DNA from: Dipteris shenzhenensis
Taxonomy: Eukaryota > Polypodiophyta > Polypodiopsida > Gleicheniales
NCBI GenBank assembly: GCA_047967505.1
Contig: CM106541.1
Length of the DNA: 64,000 nt
Strand: one strand, 5' to 3'
A program made the position numbers and the translations under genes. Positions 31,789-43,578 of the stretch are shown here, in pieces; within the stretch, counting starts at the first letter, position 1; every line of letters begins with the position of its first letter. The notes under the pieces were generated by a model, which was given only the letters and a program-made list of their open reading frames with translations, was not told the origin of the DNA and did not search any database.

Positions 31789-33481
31789 CATCGACTTCAC
31801 AATCATCTACAAAACAGGTTGATGAAGAAGAGCAAGAATTGCCAGCAACACCCCAAGCAGAGCCACAGCGGCTCAGACGGTCTACTAGGGAAAGCAGACC
31901 ACCATCCAAATTGACATATGCTCAGAAAGGCAAAGCAATTTAGGTGGAAACAACCAACTATGCTCTTATGACTACCATCATGGCTACAGAAGAGCCAGTG
32001 TACTTCGAAGATGCAGCAGACAAGCCAGAATGGCAAACTGCTATGAATGAAGAAATGGATGCTTTGTATAAAAATAACACTTGGGAATTATGCGACCTTC
32101 CACCAGGAAAGAAGTCCATAGCCAACAAATGGGTATACAAAGTGAAGTACAATCCAAATGGTAGTATTCAGAGATACAAAGCCAGATTAGTTGCAAAAGG
32201 ATTTGCACAACAATATGGTCAAGAGAATGATGAGACTTATGCTCCAATAGCAAAGATGGATTCCATATGGTTCTTGATATCACTAGCGACACTTAGCAAA
32301 TGGAATGTGTATCAGCTCGATGTCAAAAATGCATTTCTCAATGGTTATCTAGACGAGGAAGTCTACATGCAACAACCCACAGGTTATGTTGAACTAGGAA
32401 AGGAGAAAAAGGTTTGCCATCTCAAGAAAAGTCTCTACGGCTTAAAGAAAGCACCCAAAAGTTGGTACAGTAGAATTGACAAGTACTTTGCTGATCTGGG
32501 ATACATGAAGTCCACCAATGCAGATCATACTCTCTACTACAAAGTTCAAGGGGAAGACATTACTATTGCACTTTTGTACGTAGATGATCTGATTGTGACA
32601 GGAAGCAAGGATAGCTTCATCAGAAATTTAAAACAAGACTTATCTACAGAGTTCGACATGAAAGATCTTGGACTTATGCACTATTGTCTTGGAATTGAGT
32701 TTTGGAGAGATTCAGATAGCACATTTATGAGTCAGCTCAAGTATGTTGATAGTCTCCTAAAGAAGTTTCATATGGCAGATTATTGCAAGATTGCAGCCAC
32801 TCGCAACTCATCGGATCTCTTATATATCTGACAATCACATGGCCAGATATTTGTTATGCAGTAAGCTCACTAGCACAGTTTATGGCAAATCCAAAACAGT
32901 CTCACTGGAATGCAACCAGAAGAGTCTTCAGATACATCAGAGGTACAAGACAGTTTGGGATAGAATACAGAGGAAGTCATCCACAGTTGCATGGATACTG
33001 TGACAGTGACTATGCCGGAGATCATGAGACCAGGAGATCGACACATGGATATGCATTTTTCCTTGATCAAGGTGCTATATCATGGTTGTCCAACAAACAG
33101 CCAACTGTTTCTTTGTCTTCGACTGAAGTAGAATATAGGGCACTCACTACAGGTGCATGTGAGGCTATATGGCTCAGAAGACTATTGTCAGAAACAGATT
33201 ACTTTGATGAGTCAAAGCCAACAACAATATACTGTGATAATCAATCGGCTCAAGCATTGGCCAAAAATCCAGTATATCACTCTAGGACAAAGCACATTGA
33301 TGTCAAAGAGCACTTCATCAGAGAAAGAGTGTTACTTGGTGACATCATTCTACAGCATTGTGATAGCAAAGAGAATGTTGCAGACATCTTTACCAAACCA
33401 CTCGGTAAAGAGCTATTCGAGAATCACCGACTAGCTCTTGGTTTGATGCAGAGGAAGGACATTCCCATTAAAGGGGTGTGA
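31789..33481 (+). pseudogene. CopB integrase tail, RT and RNase H
   Basis: Closely similar to CopA. RT has TWELCDLPPGKK, DVKNAFLNGYLDEEVYM and YVDD (32577-32588). A deletion of about 65 bp after CKIAAT (32810) with a frameshift joins to the RT end (SLIYLTITWPDICYAV), then RNase H with DSDYAGDHETRRST and STEVEYRAL, ending PIKGV. A TAG at about 31941 replaces the CAG codon seen in CopA. Gag, protease and the integrase core are absent, so it is not autonomous. Confidence 0.9.
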
Positions 33482-33569
33482 TGGAATGTAATGCTCAGTC
33501 CTTCTTCGATTCCCCAGAATCATCATCTTGAGGGAAGGCCTACTTCATGATGTTGATCTTGAGGGAAGG

Positions 33570-33826
33570 TGTTGAGAGTTCACGCTCAACATCATGTGAT
33601 CATGTGTGCATAGCACCATCACGTGATCATATGTGCATAGCACTAACCTTATAGAGTGCTATAAAGGAAAGGGTTAGATCCCCTAACCCTGACCCTAAAA
33701 GGGTTTGTATATATTCTATTTTTTCAACTAAATCTAGTGTACAGTTAGTCATTTGTGGTGTGCTCTCTAGCTATGCCCTCTCTCCTCATCTCCACTCTTC
33801 TCCTCTCCCCTCTTCATATTTTGTCA
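33570..33826 (+). repeat. CopB 3' LTR
   Basis: 257 bp, TG...CA, following GAGGGAAGG. Carries the telomere-like repeat with one substitution. Confidence 0.92.
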
Positions 33827-35121
33827 GGATGACCTCCCAAATTCCCCCTTATTTCTCATTGACATAATTCCTGAATGGGCAGCCAAGATACGCCACTACC
33901 TAACACACGGGTTACCTATGAATAAATCCCTCAAGAGGGATAGAGCTCACAAACTCATTAAAGATGCAACGCCTTACCAGCTAATTTCAGGCCAACTCTA
34001 CTGCATGGGCAAGGATGGCATCATGCGTAGGTGCGTGTGTGAGCACGAATATGTAGATGTGCTTGAAGAAGCACATTTTGGGATAGCAGGCAATCACTTC
34101 ACCACTGCTGACATTACGACACATAAGGTGCCTAACTCTCGTCGGAGATGCAGCCAAGTTTATCAAGTGATGTTATCCATGCCAAGAGTGAAAATCACAC
34201 ATAAAGCGGATGTGATGCCCCTAACGGGAATATTAACCGATCGGCCTTTTGAGAAATGGGGCATAGATTATATAGGTCCTATATGCCCAGCAGATAAAGG
34301 AACAAGAGTCAGATATGTTCTCCTAGCCACATATTATGTTACCAAATGGGTGGATGGCTGAGCCACAAAGAAAGCTGATGCACGGTCCATAGCTAAGTTT
34401 TTATATGAACAAGTCATTACATGGGTTGGGTGTCCTTTAGAATTGGTCAACGATTGAGGAACTCATTTCTTGAATGAAACAATAGCAATCCTAACTAGTG
34501 AAATCATGATCATACATAGGAAATTGACACCGTACTATCCCAAAGCAAACGGTCTGGCTAAAAGCTCGAATAAAACATGCTGCATAATTATAACTTGCAC
34601 AGTTGAAGCCAGTCATACAGAGATTGGGAGAACAAGCTCATCACAGCATTGTGGCCCTATCGAACATCTTACAATTTGTCAATGAACTGCACCCCCTTCA
34701 ACTTAGCCTTTGGGGTAGAAGCCGTTATGCTCATGGAGTATGTAATGCCTAGAATTTGCATCACAATCAAGGAAAGGCTCACCAAAAATTCTTTGGTGAA
34801 GCACTTAATTGATCTTCAATGACTAGATGAGACGAGATTGCATGCTAGTATTGCCTTTTCAGTGGAGAAGGCATGGCTTTAAAAATGGCTCACAGCCGCA
34901 GCCTCAAGAACAATGACCTCGATGAGGAGGGGGATCTGGCACTCCTCTATAGTGTTCGTAACACCAAGCACAAACTTAAACATAGGGTAATGGGTCCCTA
35001 CCGCATAGTGGAGATTAGTCCGCAAGGCGCATGCCAAATAGACACCCTAGATGGAGTCGAGATGGATGTCTTCCTTAATGGTAGAAAATTGAAAAGGTAC
35101 TATGGCCCCCTCACTCTATAG
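33827..35121 (+). pseudogene. GypC: integrase
   Basis: The frame continues the RNase H block across CopB. It has an N-terminal region (YQLISGQLYCMGKDGIM, then EEAHFGIAGNHF with the zinc-site histidines), the core WGIDYIGPICPADKG with the first aspartate, and VND followed by a stop and GTHF at the second-aspartate site. YYPKANGLAKSSNK follows, where the usual glutamate (GLAE/VE) reads K, and then a C-terminal domain, HRVMGPYRIVEISPQG, ending at 35121. Stops at about 34363 and 34458 and the altered glutamate indicate an inactive enzyme. Confidence 0.85.
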
Positions 35122-35397
35122 ACCCTTGACGCCATACATAGGGAAGAGGAGCTCAAGGTCGAGGTAGCCCGAATGAAATGCCAGGCCATCGAATAAGACA
35201 AGGCACATAATGCCAAAGTCAACCAACAAAAACAAATGGCTTTGTTCAAAGCAATAGTAGAACACCTAGGCCCAACTGATGAGCTAACGGTAGATCCGCC
35301 GGCTAGGTTGAATGTCCACTTACAGGGCCTGAGTACAAGCATCGAGGCCCTCGTAGATCCCCCGGGCCTTATTATTGGGAATCAAGTTCTCGGTTAT
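35122..35397 (+). other. Coding-like sequence after the GypC integrase
   Basis: After the TAG at 35119 the sequence remains coding-like: LDAIHREEELKVEVARMKCQ, a stop, then QQKQMALFKAIVEHLGP and VDPPARLNVHLQGL. This could be an extension of the polyprotein or an extra gene at the 3' side. No domain recognised. Confidence 0.4.
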
Positions 35398-35604
35398 TGT
35401 TCCTATTGTGTGAATAGGTGAATAAGGTGAGTCACACTTACTCAACCATAGTTAGTTCTTATGTACTATGTATGGGTGTGACCTTAGTAGTGTTCAATTG
35501 TATGTTCAATTGTATTGTGTGGTTTGAATATGAGCTGATAGTGGAGGAGATTGTTGCTCTCTCCTGGTTGCTTCCTATATCTCTCTTCTTATTTTTTCTT
35601 AATA

Positions 35605-35616
35605 TGGTATCAGAGC
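35605..35616 (+). other. CopD primer binding site
   Basis: TGGTATCAGAGC, tRNA-Met type. It marks the end of the CopD 5' LTR. Confidence 0.88.
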
Positions 35617-36880
35617 TACTGTTCCTTGCCTTCTAGTTGCCCATTGCTTATGGAAGCTTGCGGGAGTACTGCTACTCTGAAGCTTCGAAGTGATGAGAAG
35701 AGATCTCGTTTTTTGGACTGAAGTGGCAATTTCCAACTTCTGTTTGGCTTGGGAGCTATCCAATTGATGTCTTCTTGCTAAGAGGAGATTGCTATTATCC
35801 ATAGGTTGCTCGTGGGAGATGTATTTTGACAAAACACAACTCGTTTTTACTATTTGGGTGTGATAGAACGGAGCTGATCTCTTTTTCTGGACAACTACTA
35901 CTTGGTTTGAGCCAAGCAAGAGGTATATACAGTAGTAAGAAGTAAAAATGTCTCTCCAAACCTCATCGCCCAGCTCTTTGGAGATTGTTTGTGAAACGTC
36001 TCTCCAAACCTCATCGCCCAGCTCTTTGGAGGTTGTTAGTGGCTCAAAAAAACTCTCCTACATCTCTTATTAATTGAGGAGAACCTTCAGCTTGTAGATC
36101 TCGTTTTTTTGCTCCTGGACAACTTTTGGAGACTTCAAAAGTGATATACGACTTGCTTTTTTCCTTTTCCAGCACCCCAAAGGTTTATTATATCCTCATA
36201 CATCATTTTTGTGGAGTCTTAGTCTCTCTGTGAGCTACTAGGACTCCCATGTTCCTCCAAACACAAAGTACTGCTGCTGTTTTTTGTTCAAAAGTAATCA
36301 AATTGTCACTTTCCGGACTGTTTATTTCTCAAACTGTGTGGATTTGGATGCTGGTCTGAACTGACAAGTTGGAGGCAAGTATACAAGCTCCGACTTTGTT
36401 TTTGGAAGCAAGTTCGTTTGGATTTACTGTCGAAAGTTATGAGCTTGGAAAAATCAAAAAAAGTCACAATTTACAACTTACTGTCAAATTGTCAGATGCA
36501 GTTGTGGGCATGATATTGCAATGTTCATGGATATATGTGATGGTATTTAGATGCCCAGTGATTTGATGTTAATGTCAAGTAGCTTGACAGATGCTATGCC
36601 TTGCTAGTGATAGTAGCAAAGTGGCATTTTGAGTCCGATTGATCCATTGAACTCGTAATTGGAAGTTTCCAGACTACTGTCAAAAGTGTGCAGGTGCCTG
36701 TATTTAGCAGCAAATAATAGTGAAACCTTACGGAATTTGGACCTGCACTAAACTGAAAAGTTGTAGACGTGTGGATTGGCTACAATTTGTTAGTTGATAG
36801 TTTTTGCATCTGAGGTAACATGCGAAAGTTATTGACTATGCAAGATAGCAAAATGTTGCATATTTCTGTTGTTAGAAACC
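35617..36880 (+). other. CopD 5' leader
   Basis: Untranslated. Contains a 49-bp direct duplication of CTCCAAACCTCATCGCCCAG (about 35952 and 36001). No gene seen. Confidence 0.65.
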
Positions 36881-37560
36881 ATGGCTAATGCTAGTGGAAG
36901 TGACAACATTACACAGATTGTTGGAGAGAAGTTGGATCAAAATAATTATGCCATTTGGAAGTTTCAGATGGAAAATTTCCTGACTGGAAAAGGCTATTGG
37001 GATTTGGTTACAAGTGATGAGAAAGAGCCTAATTTGCCAGAAAGAAATGCTACTGCAGAACAAGTAAAGAATCGTAAAGCTTGGCTAGAGAGAGCACGGA
37101 AGGTGCTACACTGGCTTTCTCTTTGTATTTTGGATGCCATGGTCATGCAGATTATGAGTTGCACATCCCCCAAGAATGCCTGGGATATCTTGACAAGGTA
37201 TTATGGCACCACAACAAGTGCCAGAAAAATACAGTTGAAACAGAAATTTAACAATATGTCAAGAAGGGGGAGAACGATACATGAATATGTGACTGATATC
37301 AAAACTATAGCTAATCAATTGGCCTCTATTGATGCTCCTGTGGATGATGATGACATGGTTGTAGTCACTCGGAATGGACTTGGTTTCGAATATAAGTCAT
37401 TTGACACTTCTATTTCTGTGAGACAAAATATGCCGGATTTCAATGAGCTGGTTGCTCTTTTAATCCATGAGGAAGTGAAGCTTGGGCTGAATACCAATGG
37501 CAGTAGCTCAAGGAATAATGATGCAGTGTTCTACTCTGATCAGAGAGGCCATGGTGGATG
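36881..37560 (+). pseudogene. CopD Gag
   Basis: ATG at 36881 begins MANASGSDNITQIVGEKLD, followed by NNYAIWKFQMENFL, a UBN2/copia Gag. The middle (CILDAMVMQIMSCTSPKNAW, GTTTSARKIQLKQKF) matches family landmarks, and the end is SVRQNMPDFNELVALL. A TGA at 37559 closes the frame; downstream, in other frames, lie RG-rich repeats and a damaged zinc knuckle reading CHYCGKVGHTSKDY, with the last cysteine changed to tyrosine. Confidence 0.88.
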
Positions 37561-40134
37561 ACACAGAGGTTCATTTCGTGGTAGAGGTGCAGGCATGTCC
37601 CTAAAACCCCTAGTCAATCACCTCAGAGAGGAGGTGGAGCCTTTAGAGGTAGGGGGAGAGGTGCTTCTCATGGTAGAGGTACTTGGTAGCAACTGCAACA
37701 AACAGTGCATAATCCTAACTGTGATAAGACATGTCATTACTGTGGCAAGGTTGGCCATACTTCCAAAGACTATTTCAAGAAGCAAGCAAATCAAAGAGGA
37801 AAGGCAAATTAGCATGTTCATTTTGCCTCTTCTAGTCATGCACATAAGACATCCTCAGATCAGCTATTTGCTATGATGCATGTGCAGGATTTAAGCCTAC
37901 TGATGGTGGCTTGAATGATATATGGTATATTGATTCAGGAGCATCTAATCACATGACACCACATGGAGAGTGGTTTGATGAGATGACTCCTGGTGTGCAT
38001 GTTATGTTTGCACAGGAGATGATACACATCAGGACATTACACACAAGGGTGTTGTGCCTCTGGAGATGCATGATGATTAGACCAAGAAGCTGCGTGAAGT
38101 GTTGCATGTGCCTTCGATCACCAAGAACTCGTTGTCTATTGGACAAATGACTGAGCAGAACTTGTAAGTCCGGTTTAATAAAGATGGATGCTTCATTGAG
38201 GAGTTTGGTAATGGCTACAAGTTGATAGCAAAAGGAAAAAGGCAAGGAAGAATGTTTACTTTAGATGAAGGCATGCCGGAACTAAAGGCTGCCATGTTTA
38301 CCCATGGTACGGGTGTTGTCTCTGATTTGAAAATTTGGCACAAATGCATTGGTCATATTAATATTCAGAAGCTGAAAAGTATGTAGCATAAAGGCATTGT
38401 TGTTGGCCTATCAAAGTTCAAGTATACTGCTTTAGAGCATTTTTGTCCTGCATGCCAATTTGGAAAACAATCAAGGTTTGCATTCACTAAGCATCTGTGG
38501 GAGAGTAGTAAACCTTTGCAGTTGATCCACTCTGATGTCTGGGGTCCCGCACACACTACCTTGATGGGAGTTTCATCATATTATGTCACATTTATTGATG
38601 ATTTCAGCCGGTATACATGGCTATATTTTTTGAAACATTAGGATGAGGTCCTGCCTGCATTCAAGCATTTCAAGCAACATGTTGAAAAAGAGTTTGGGTC
38701 ATATATCACATGCTTGAGATTAGATAATGGAGGTGAATATCTGTCAAATGAATTTGATGACTTCTTATCCTATCATGGGATTAGATAGGAGCTTACATGC
38801 CTATATACACCACAGTAGAATGGAGTGGCTGAACGTACGAATGGGATGATTGGTTCATGTGGTAGAGCCATGTTGAATGAAAAGAACTTACCTGATTATT
38901 ATTGGGCAGAAGCACTTGCAACTGCAATGTATGTGCTGAATCGCACTCATACTGCTGGCATTCATATGCTCACACCATATGAGAAATTGTATCGACAGAA
39001 GCCTGATGTTAGTCATTTAAAAGTGTTTGGTAGTTTGGCATATGTGCATATACCAGATGAAAAGAGATGGAAGTTGGATCCCAAAGCTGAAAGATGTGTG
39101 TTTATTGGCTATGTATAGAACCAGAAGGGTTACAAATGCTACAACCCATCGACCAAGAAGACTATGGTGAGTCAGGATATTGTTTTTGATGAGTTGGAAT
39201 CTTGGTATGGCCAGCCGAAAGTGGCTGTTCCTAATGATGCATCTATAGGTCATGCATATGATAAAAATCAACAAATTAGTACATCCATATCTAGGCCTAC
39301 ATCTACTGGTTCTACTACAGTGAATCCTTGGTCTGGTAGGTTACGCAATTCCACTGACACTTCTATGTCAGTGAGGGGAGAGATAAAGGGGAAGCCAAGG
39401 TTGTTGAGGTGCTTTTGCAAGCTGGGAAATGATGTCCCTGGGCCATCAAATTGTGGCTATGATTCATCATGTAGTGACAGTTTGGATAGTGAGCTGGGTA
39501 TACCATCTGTGTCTACACTTGGAGTCAAAGGAAGCATGTACATACCTCCTCATAAATGAGGAGAGTCAGGCACTCTAGTGAGAAGGTCACAGAGAGTCAG
39601 GTATCCTGTTGACAGGTTAACTTATAGTGGTTATGCTACTCGGCATTATGCATATATGACAAAAGTTATGGGACATAGTGAGCCAACTATCTTTGGTAAG
39701 GCTATGCAACATGGTCATTGGCAGAATGCCATGGATGAGGAGATGGATGCCCTTGCCTCTAATTAGACTTGGGATTTGGTGGAGTTGCATGAAGGCAAGA
39801 ATCCTATTGGTTGCAAATGGGTCTACAAAGTAAAATGCAAGTCTAATGGATCAGTGGAAAGGTATAAAGCAAGGCTGGTTGCCAAAGGGTATGCACAATA
39901 GTATGGGCTAGATTATGAGGAAACTTTCAGCCCTGTTGCCAAGATGGCAACTGTGAGAACTGTCATAGCATTGGCTGCTGCAAATGGCTGGAAATTGCAA
40001 CAAATGGATGTCAAGATGCTTTCCTAAATGGTGACTTGTTGGAGGAAGTCTATATGGTTCAGCTTGAGGGTTATGTGCACCCTGACTATCCCAATTATGT
40101 TTGCAGGTTGAAGAAAGCTCTCTATGGGCTAAAG
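37561..40134 (+). pseudogene. CopD protease, integrase and RT N-terminus
   Basis: Protease WYIDSGASNHMTPHGEWF at about 37925. Pre-integrase WHKCIGHINI and CPACQFGKQ. Integrase DVWGPAHTT, YYVTFIDDFSRYTW and LRLDNGGEY, then PQ, a stop, NGVAERTNG, and YYWAEALATAMYVLNR and HLKVFGSLAYVH. RT has WDLVELHEGKNPIGCKW, YKARLVAKGYAQ, a stop, YGLDYEE and finally KKALYGLK. About ten stops interrupt the frame, at least two of them at conserved glutamine positions read as TAG. Confidence 0.87.
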
Positions 40135-40524
40135 TTTGATCCTCAAAAGGAAATCCATCCCAATGCCACACAAAGTCCTAACCCTAATCTCAATAAAGGC
40201 AAACCCTTGCCACAAACTACTCTCGCGCCTCTACTTCCTACGCCTAATGCTATGAACACCACCCAAAAGTTCTGTGAACTATGGGTGCACAAGGCCATCC
40301 CTCTTACACAATGCTACTCTGGCAAAGGACAACAACCTTGGAAGACCAAAGTCGTGGAAGGCTTTTTGACCTCTTCTTACTGTACACCCAACATGGGAAA
40401 TTCCATCAAGGAGCAAGGCTCAATGACACCAATTGCCTCGCTAGCAAGGACATTAGGAGTACAAACCCATGGGCTCAATTTATCGGGCTTAGCAAGCTGC
40501 ATCACATCATCATCCTATAAATAA
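40135..40524 (+). other. Non-copia sequence fused in frame to the truncated CopD RT
   Basis: From 40036 to 40524 one 162-aa frame starts in CopD RT (EEVYMVQLEGYVHPDYP) and continues without a stop into unrelated sequence (KEIHPNATQSPNPN..., GKGQQPWKTKVVEGFLTS). The second part has no recognised domain. Probably a chance open frame at a deletion breakpoint. Confidence 0.35.
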
Positions 40525-41399
40525 TTGGTGGGACTCGATGATTACTTGACACCACACTTGGAAGTTTAAGAGAATGGGGAGGGTGACTAAGGCTTGAATA
40601 TCAGAGGGGTGGCAGGCTGGTGGGCTAAAGATTGAGGGAGAAGTAGGACATAGCGAGAACAAGGAGGCAATGGTGGTGATTTTGGCAGAGGATGATTGGG
40701 AGGGTGTTGGGTGGGGGAGAGTTGGTGAGATCAATGTGTAAGATGAGATTTTGTGCACGGAGTGCATCAAAGTGCATCTGAATTGTTTGGAGGATTGTGG
40801 ATGGGGATAATGTGTAGGTGGTGCATTGTGGAGAGACCTTCTTGTACATTGTGAACTCCTACTACTCCCTATCTTCCAGCGTGGACTCCTCTAGGCATCC
40901 AGAGGTGCGAAGCTATTTGTTTCTGACTTGCAAAGATGAGTCAAGCAAAAATCAACATCAATATATTTCACGACAAAAAAGCAATATATTGTTATTTTTC
41001 TATACCAACTCGGTGGTTGTAACGTCATGCAACCATGGCTGCTTTAGCTCAATCACCAGTTATGTGGTTGTCCTAAACCAACATGGTTGAACAGACATTA
41101 GCTGTTGATGGACCTAGTGGTTGAAATTACTGTGTTTTTTAGTACTTAAATTAGTTAAATTCAATTTCTTGCTATTCGGGTCATATACCACTTAATTTCT
41201 AGACTGGGATGGCTTGGACTTAATGTGATTATCCTAAACCATCCCAGTGCTGGTTCAAGAAAAACGGCAGTTAACTAATTGAAATTGTGATTGAAATTAT
41301 GAAATTCAAAAATGAAAAGCAATATATTATCTTTTTCTAATTGTGATGTTATTTTCTAATTGTGAAATTCAGAAATGAAAAGCAATATACTTGTTATTA
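40525..41399. other. Spacer without recognised genes
   Basis: Short frames only. The AT-rich part after 41080 starts to show the CCTAAACCA...GGTT motif that becomes tandem after 41400. Confidence 0.45.
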
Positions 41400-41690
41400 T
41401 TTAATATGTGAAGTTGAGACCGTAAAGCTAAACCAGCTTGGTGGTTGAAATTGTGACAGTGTCCTAAGCCAACCCATGGTTGAAATTTTGATTGTCCTAA
41501 ACTAGCTCGGGAGCTGAAATTATGATTGTCCTAAATGTGTCCTAAACCAGCCCAGTGGTTGACTGTCCAAAACGTTTCCTAAACCAATCTAGTGATTGAA
41601 ATTGTGATTGTCCTAAACCACCCCGGTAGTTGAAATTGTGACTGTCCTAAACCAGCATGGTTGTTGAAATTTTTTACTTCTAGTGGCTTA
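41400..41690. repeat. Degenerate 34-bp tandem repeat
   Basis: Unit about GTCCTAAACCAGCCCGGTGGTTGAAATTGTGAT in reading order, given here only by its markers: CCTAAACCA, then GGTTGAAATT, then GTGATT. About seven copies are visible, for example at 41457, 41490, 41601 and 41642, with AACCA...TGGTT able to pair inside a unit. Confidence 0.75.
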
Positions 41691-41944
41691 ATTATATCAA
41701 TTATTAGATAATTAGTTCAATTTAGATTCATTATACTTTAATTGGGCTAGTTTTTTGGACCTACTATGTTTTGTCTTGTTTTAGTAGTGCAAAAAGGGGG
41801 CTCATTGTACTGTTGTTCCGTTTAAAAGAGGGCTCACTATTCTATTGTTCCTACATGTTGGATCAGTAGAGCAGCAGTAGTAGATGGAGTTGTATCTCAA
41901 GTTTATGGATTAAAATCCTGACATTTTAATTGGGCAGAGGAGCT

Positions 41945-43190
41945 TTAAGCATTGTAAACCCTTCTATGTCAGGAAACTCAAAGACAATAATGTTTGTTGT
42001 TGCAAAACACACATAGACTTTGACCTAGCCCAACAAGCTATGAATGACTTGAGATCTAGTCGTGTTGGAGCATTGCTCCATGGGGATCGATTTCCATGTC
42101 TCCCCGATGAATGCACAGTCTTTAGGCCACCTAGATCCTCATCATGTGGTGCAAGGGAGACCAAGTTTTGTAGCCTAACATCTCTGTGGGAGCCAGTGGT
42201 TTGTCCAAAGGAAGACCATAATTGGCATTGCATTGAATGCATTCGTGGCACATGTAAGCATTGTAGCCTAAAGCTGAAGAAGAAAACATTTCATGTCTAT
42301 CCAAATGAAATGAGGGAAGACAACCATGTTGCTCTAAAATGGAAGAGATTTTAAAATGTCAATGTTGAAGGATCCGATAAAAAAAGATGGCTATTATCAT
42401 ATAAGAGCACTCAGCTGAGGGAGCTTATAGGTCATGTGGTTCAGTCCATCCCAAAATATGTGCTTCACAATTTCATAACCAACTAGCTGGATAAGTAGTT
42501 CGGGACGTGCCTTGCCAATTTTCCCCATGAAACTATTGTCTCTATCATAGATTTTGCTGAAAATTATTCATTTCAAGAACAAGATGAGATACAAAGTGTT
42601 CACTGGTACAACAAGTAGATAGAAATTCTTATGCATATTAAGGTATAGTCATTTGCTTGATTCTTCTACGACTAATGCCAATCTGTTTGCTAACTCACAT
42701 TAGTGCAATGCCCATACCATGTCTACATTTCAGATCACAGGGAACATGACACCTAGCATGCTTTTCTACTACATTGGGAATGGATGAAAAAGGCAAATCC
42801 CTTGCAAAAAATATAAAACAACATTTGGTTTGATCAGATGGTGCTACCTCTCAATTTAAATTAGCCCGTGGATTCTACTTTGTCTCAAGGTTTAAATCCC
42901 CAATCGGGTCTAGACATGATGTGGAATTTCTTTGGGTCTAGCCATGGCAAGGGTGAACATGATTGATGTGTTGCTGTTATTAAGCAAGCTCTATTTAAAC
43001 ACCAATTAACAAGCCCTCAAGAAATGCTCATGATGCTATAACATGGCTTACATCCAACCTCTCCACAGGTGCACATTCAACATACAATAAACAAATCTTT
43101 AAGAAGAGTGTAGTATGCAGAGTGTTCCATGAAGTGAAAGTGGATGAAGTGCAAAGGAGAAGCTGGCACAATTGCAAGAAAATTAAAGCT
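41945..43190 (+). pseudogene. Relic of an uncharacterised, possibly transposase-derived protein family
   Basis: The first open block (42040-42354) contains WHCIECIRGTCKHC, a Cys-rich segment. After a stop the frame continues with ELIGHVVQSIPKYVLHNFI, then VSIIDFAENYSFQEQDEIQS and HWYNK. Farther on, in several frames, come HAFLLHWEWMKKA, SDGATSQFKLARGF and WNFFGSSHGKGEHD. From memory these motifs recur together in long hypothetical proteins of many eukaryotes, with conserved Asp in IDFAENYSF and SDG and a HGKGEHD block, consistent with a nuclease-like fold; the assignment is inference. At least eight stops or shifts show it is dead. Confidence 0.55.
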
Positions 43191-43234
43191 TAGTTTGTGG
43201 TCTGTACAGCATATTGGGATTACTACCCACTCCT

Positions 43235-43578
43235 GAGTTAGAATTGGCAAAGACCAAGCTGATGTCAAAAGTCCACAAACTCATCAAGGGAAAGTGGCTT
43301 CGTGATGATATATGTGACCTGTTCTTGTGTGGAACAATGTACCAAGTCAATTTCTTCACTAAGAACTTTCTCATGGATGAATTGATCATGCATTTCAATG
43401 TGCTTTGTTCTTGCATAAAGTACTCAATTCTTTTCCAGCTAAATGCTACTCATTTTATCTGAATAGAGCATGGTAGGGTCTCCAAAAAGTATCTCAATCT
43501 TTGAAAGAAGCCTTCTAAACCAAATTGCTTCACATGATGCATTGGTCGATCCTCTATACTTTGCTTTGGCTTTGGTAG
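43235..43578 (-). pseudogene. CopF: copia RNase H, C-terminal part
   Basis: On the - strand from 43578: STKAKAKYRGSTNASCEAIW (compare STEAEYRAL...CEAIWL), RRLLSKIEIL, then ARTKHIEMHDQFIHEK and FVDF with HQLGL, the end of copia RNase H. It is the continuation of 53066-53560, cut by GypE. Substitutions at STEAEY (E to K twice) and stops show decay. Confidence 0.85.

Larger units (their letters stand above)
30123..33826 (+). mobile_element. CopB, internally deleted relative of CopA
   Basis: 5' LTR 30123-30360 (lacking its first 13 bp and its last few), a leader to 31780, an integrase-tail/RT/RNase H relic 31789-33481, and a full 257-bp 3' LTR 33570-33826. Both LTRs share subfamily changes (TTAGATCCCC, CAACTAAATCTAG, CTAGCTATGCC) that CopA lacks, so they are one element. 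The flanks share GGAT (30119-30122 and 33827-33830). It splits GypC between RNase H and integrase. Confidence 0.88.
35398..40134 (+). mobile_element. CopD, Ty1/copia element truncated at its 3' side
   Basis: 5' LTR about 35398-35604 (left border uncertain), PBS TGGTATCAGAGC 35605-35616, leader 35617-36880, gag 36881-37560, then protease, integrase and RT up to the motif KKALYGLK at about 40130, where the copia sequence ends abruptly. RT active site, RNase H and 3' LTR are absent. Many point stops show age. Confidence 0.85.

Noticed and set aside
43214-43462. 82-aa + strand frame (MGLLPTPELELAKTKLMS...)
   Set aside because: Antisense shadow of the CopF RNase H, which is supported by family motifs.
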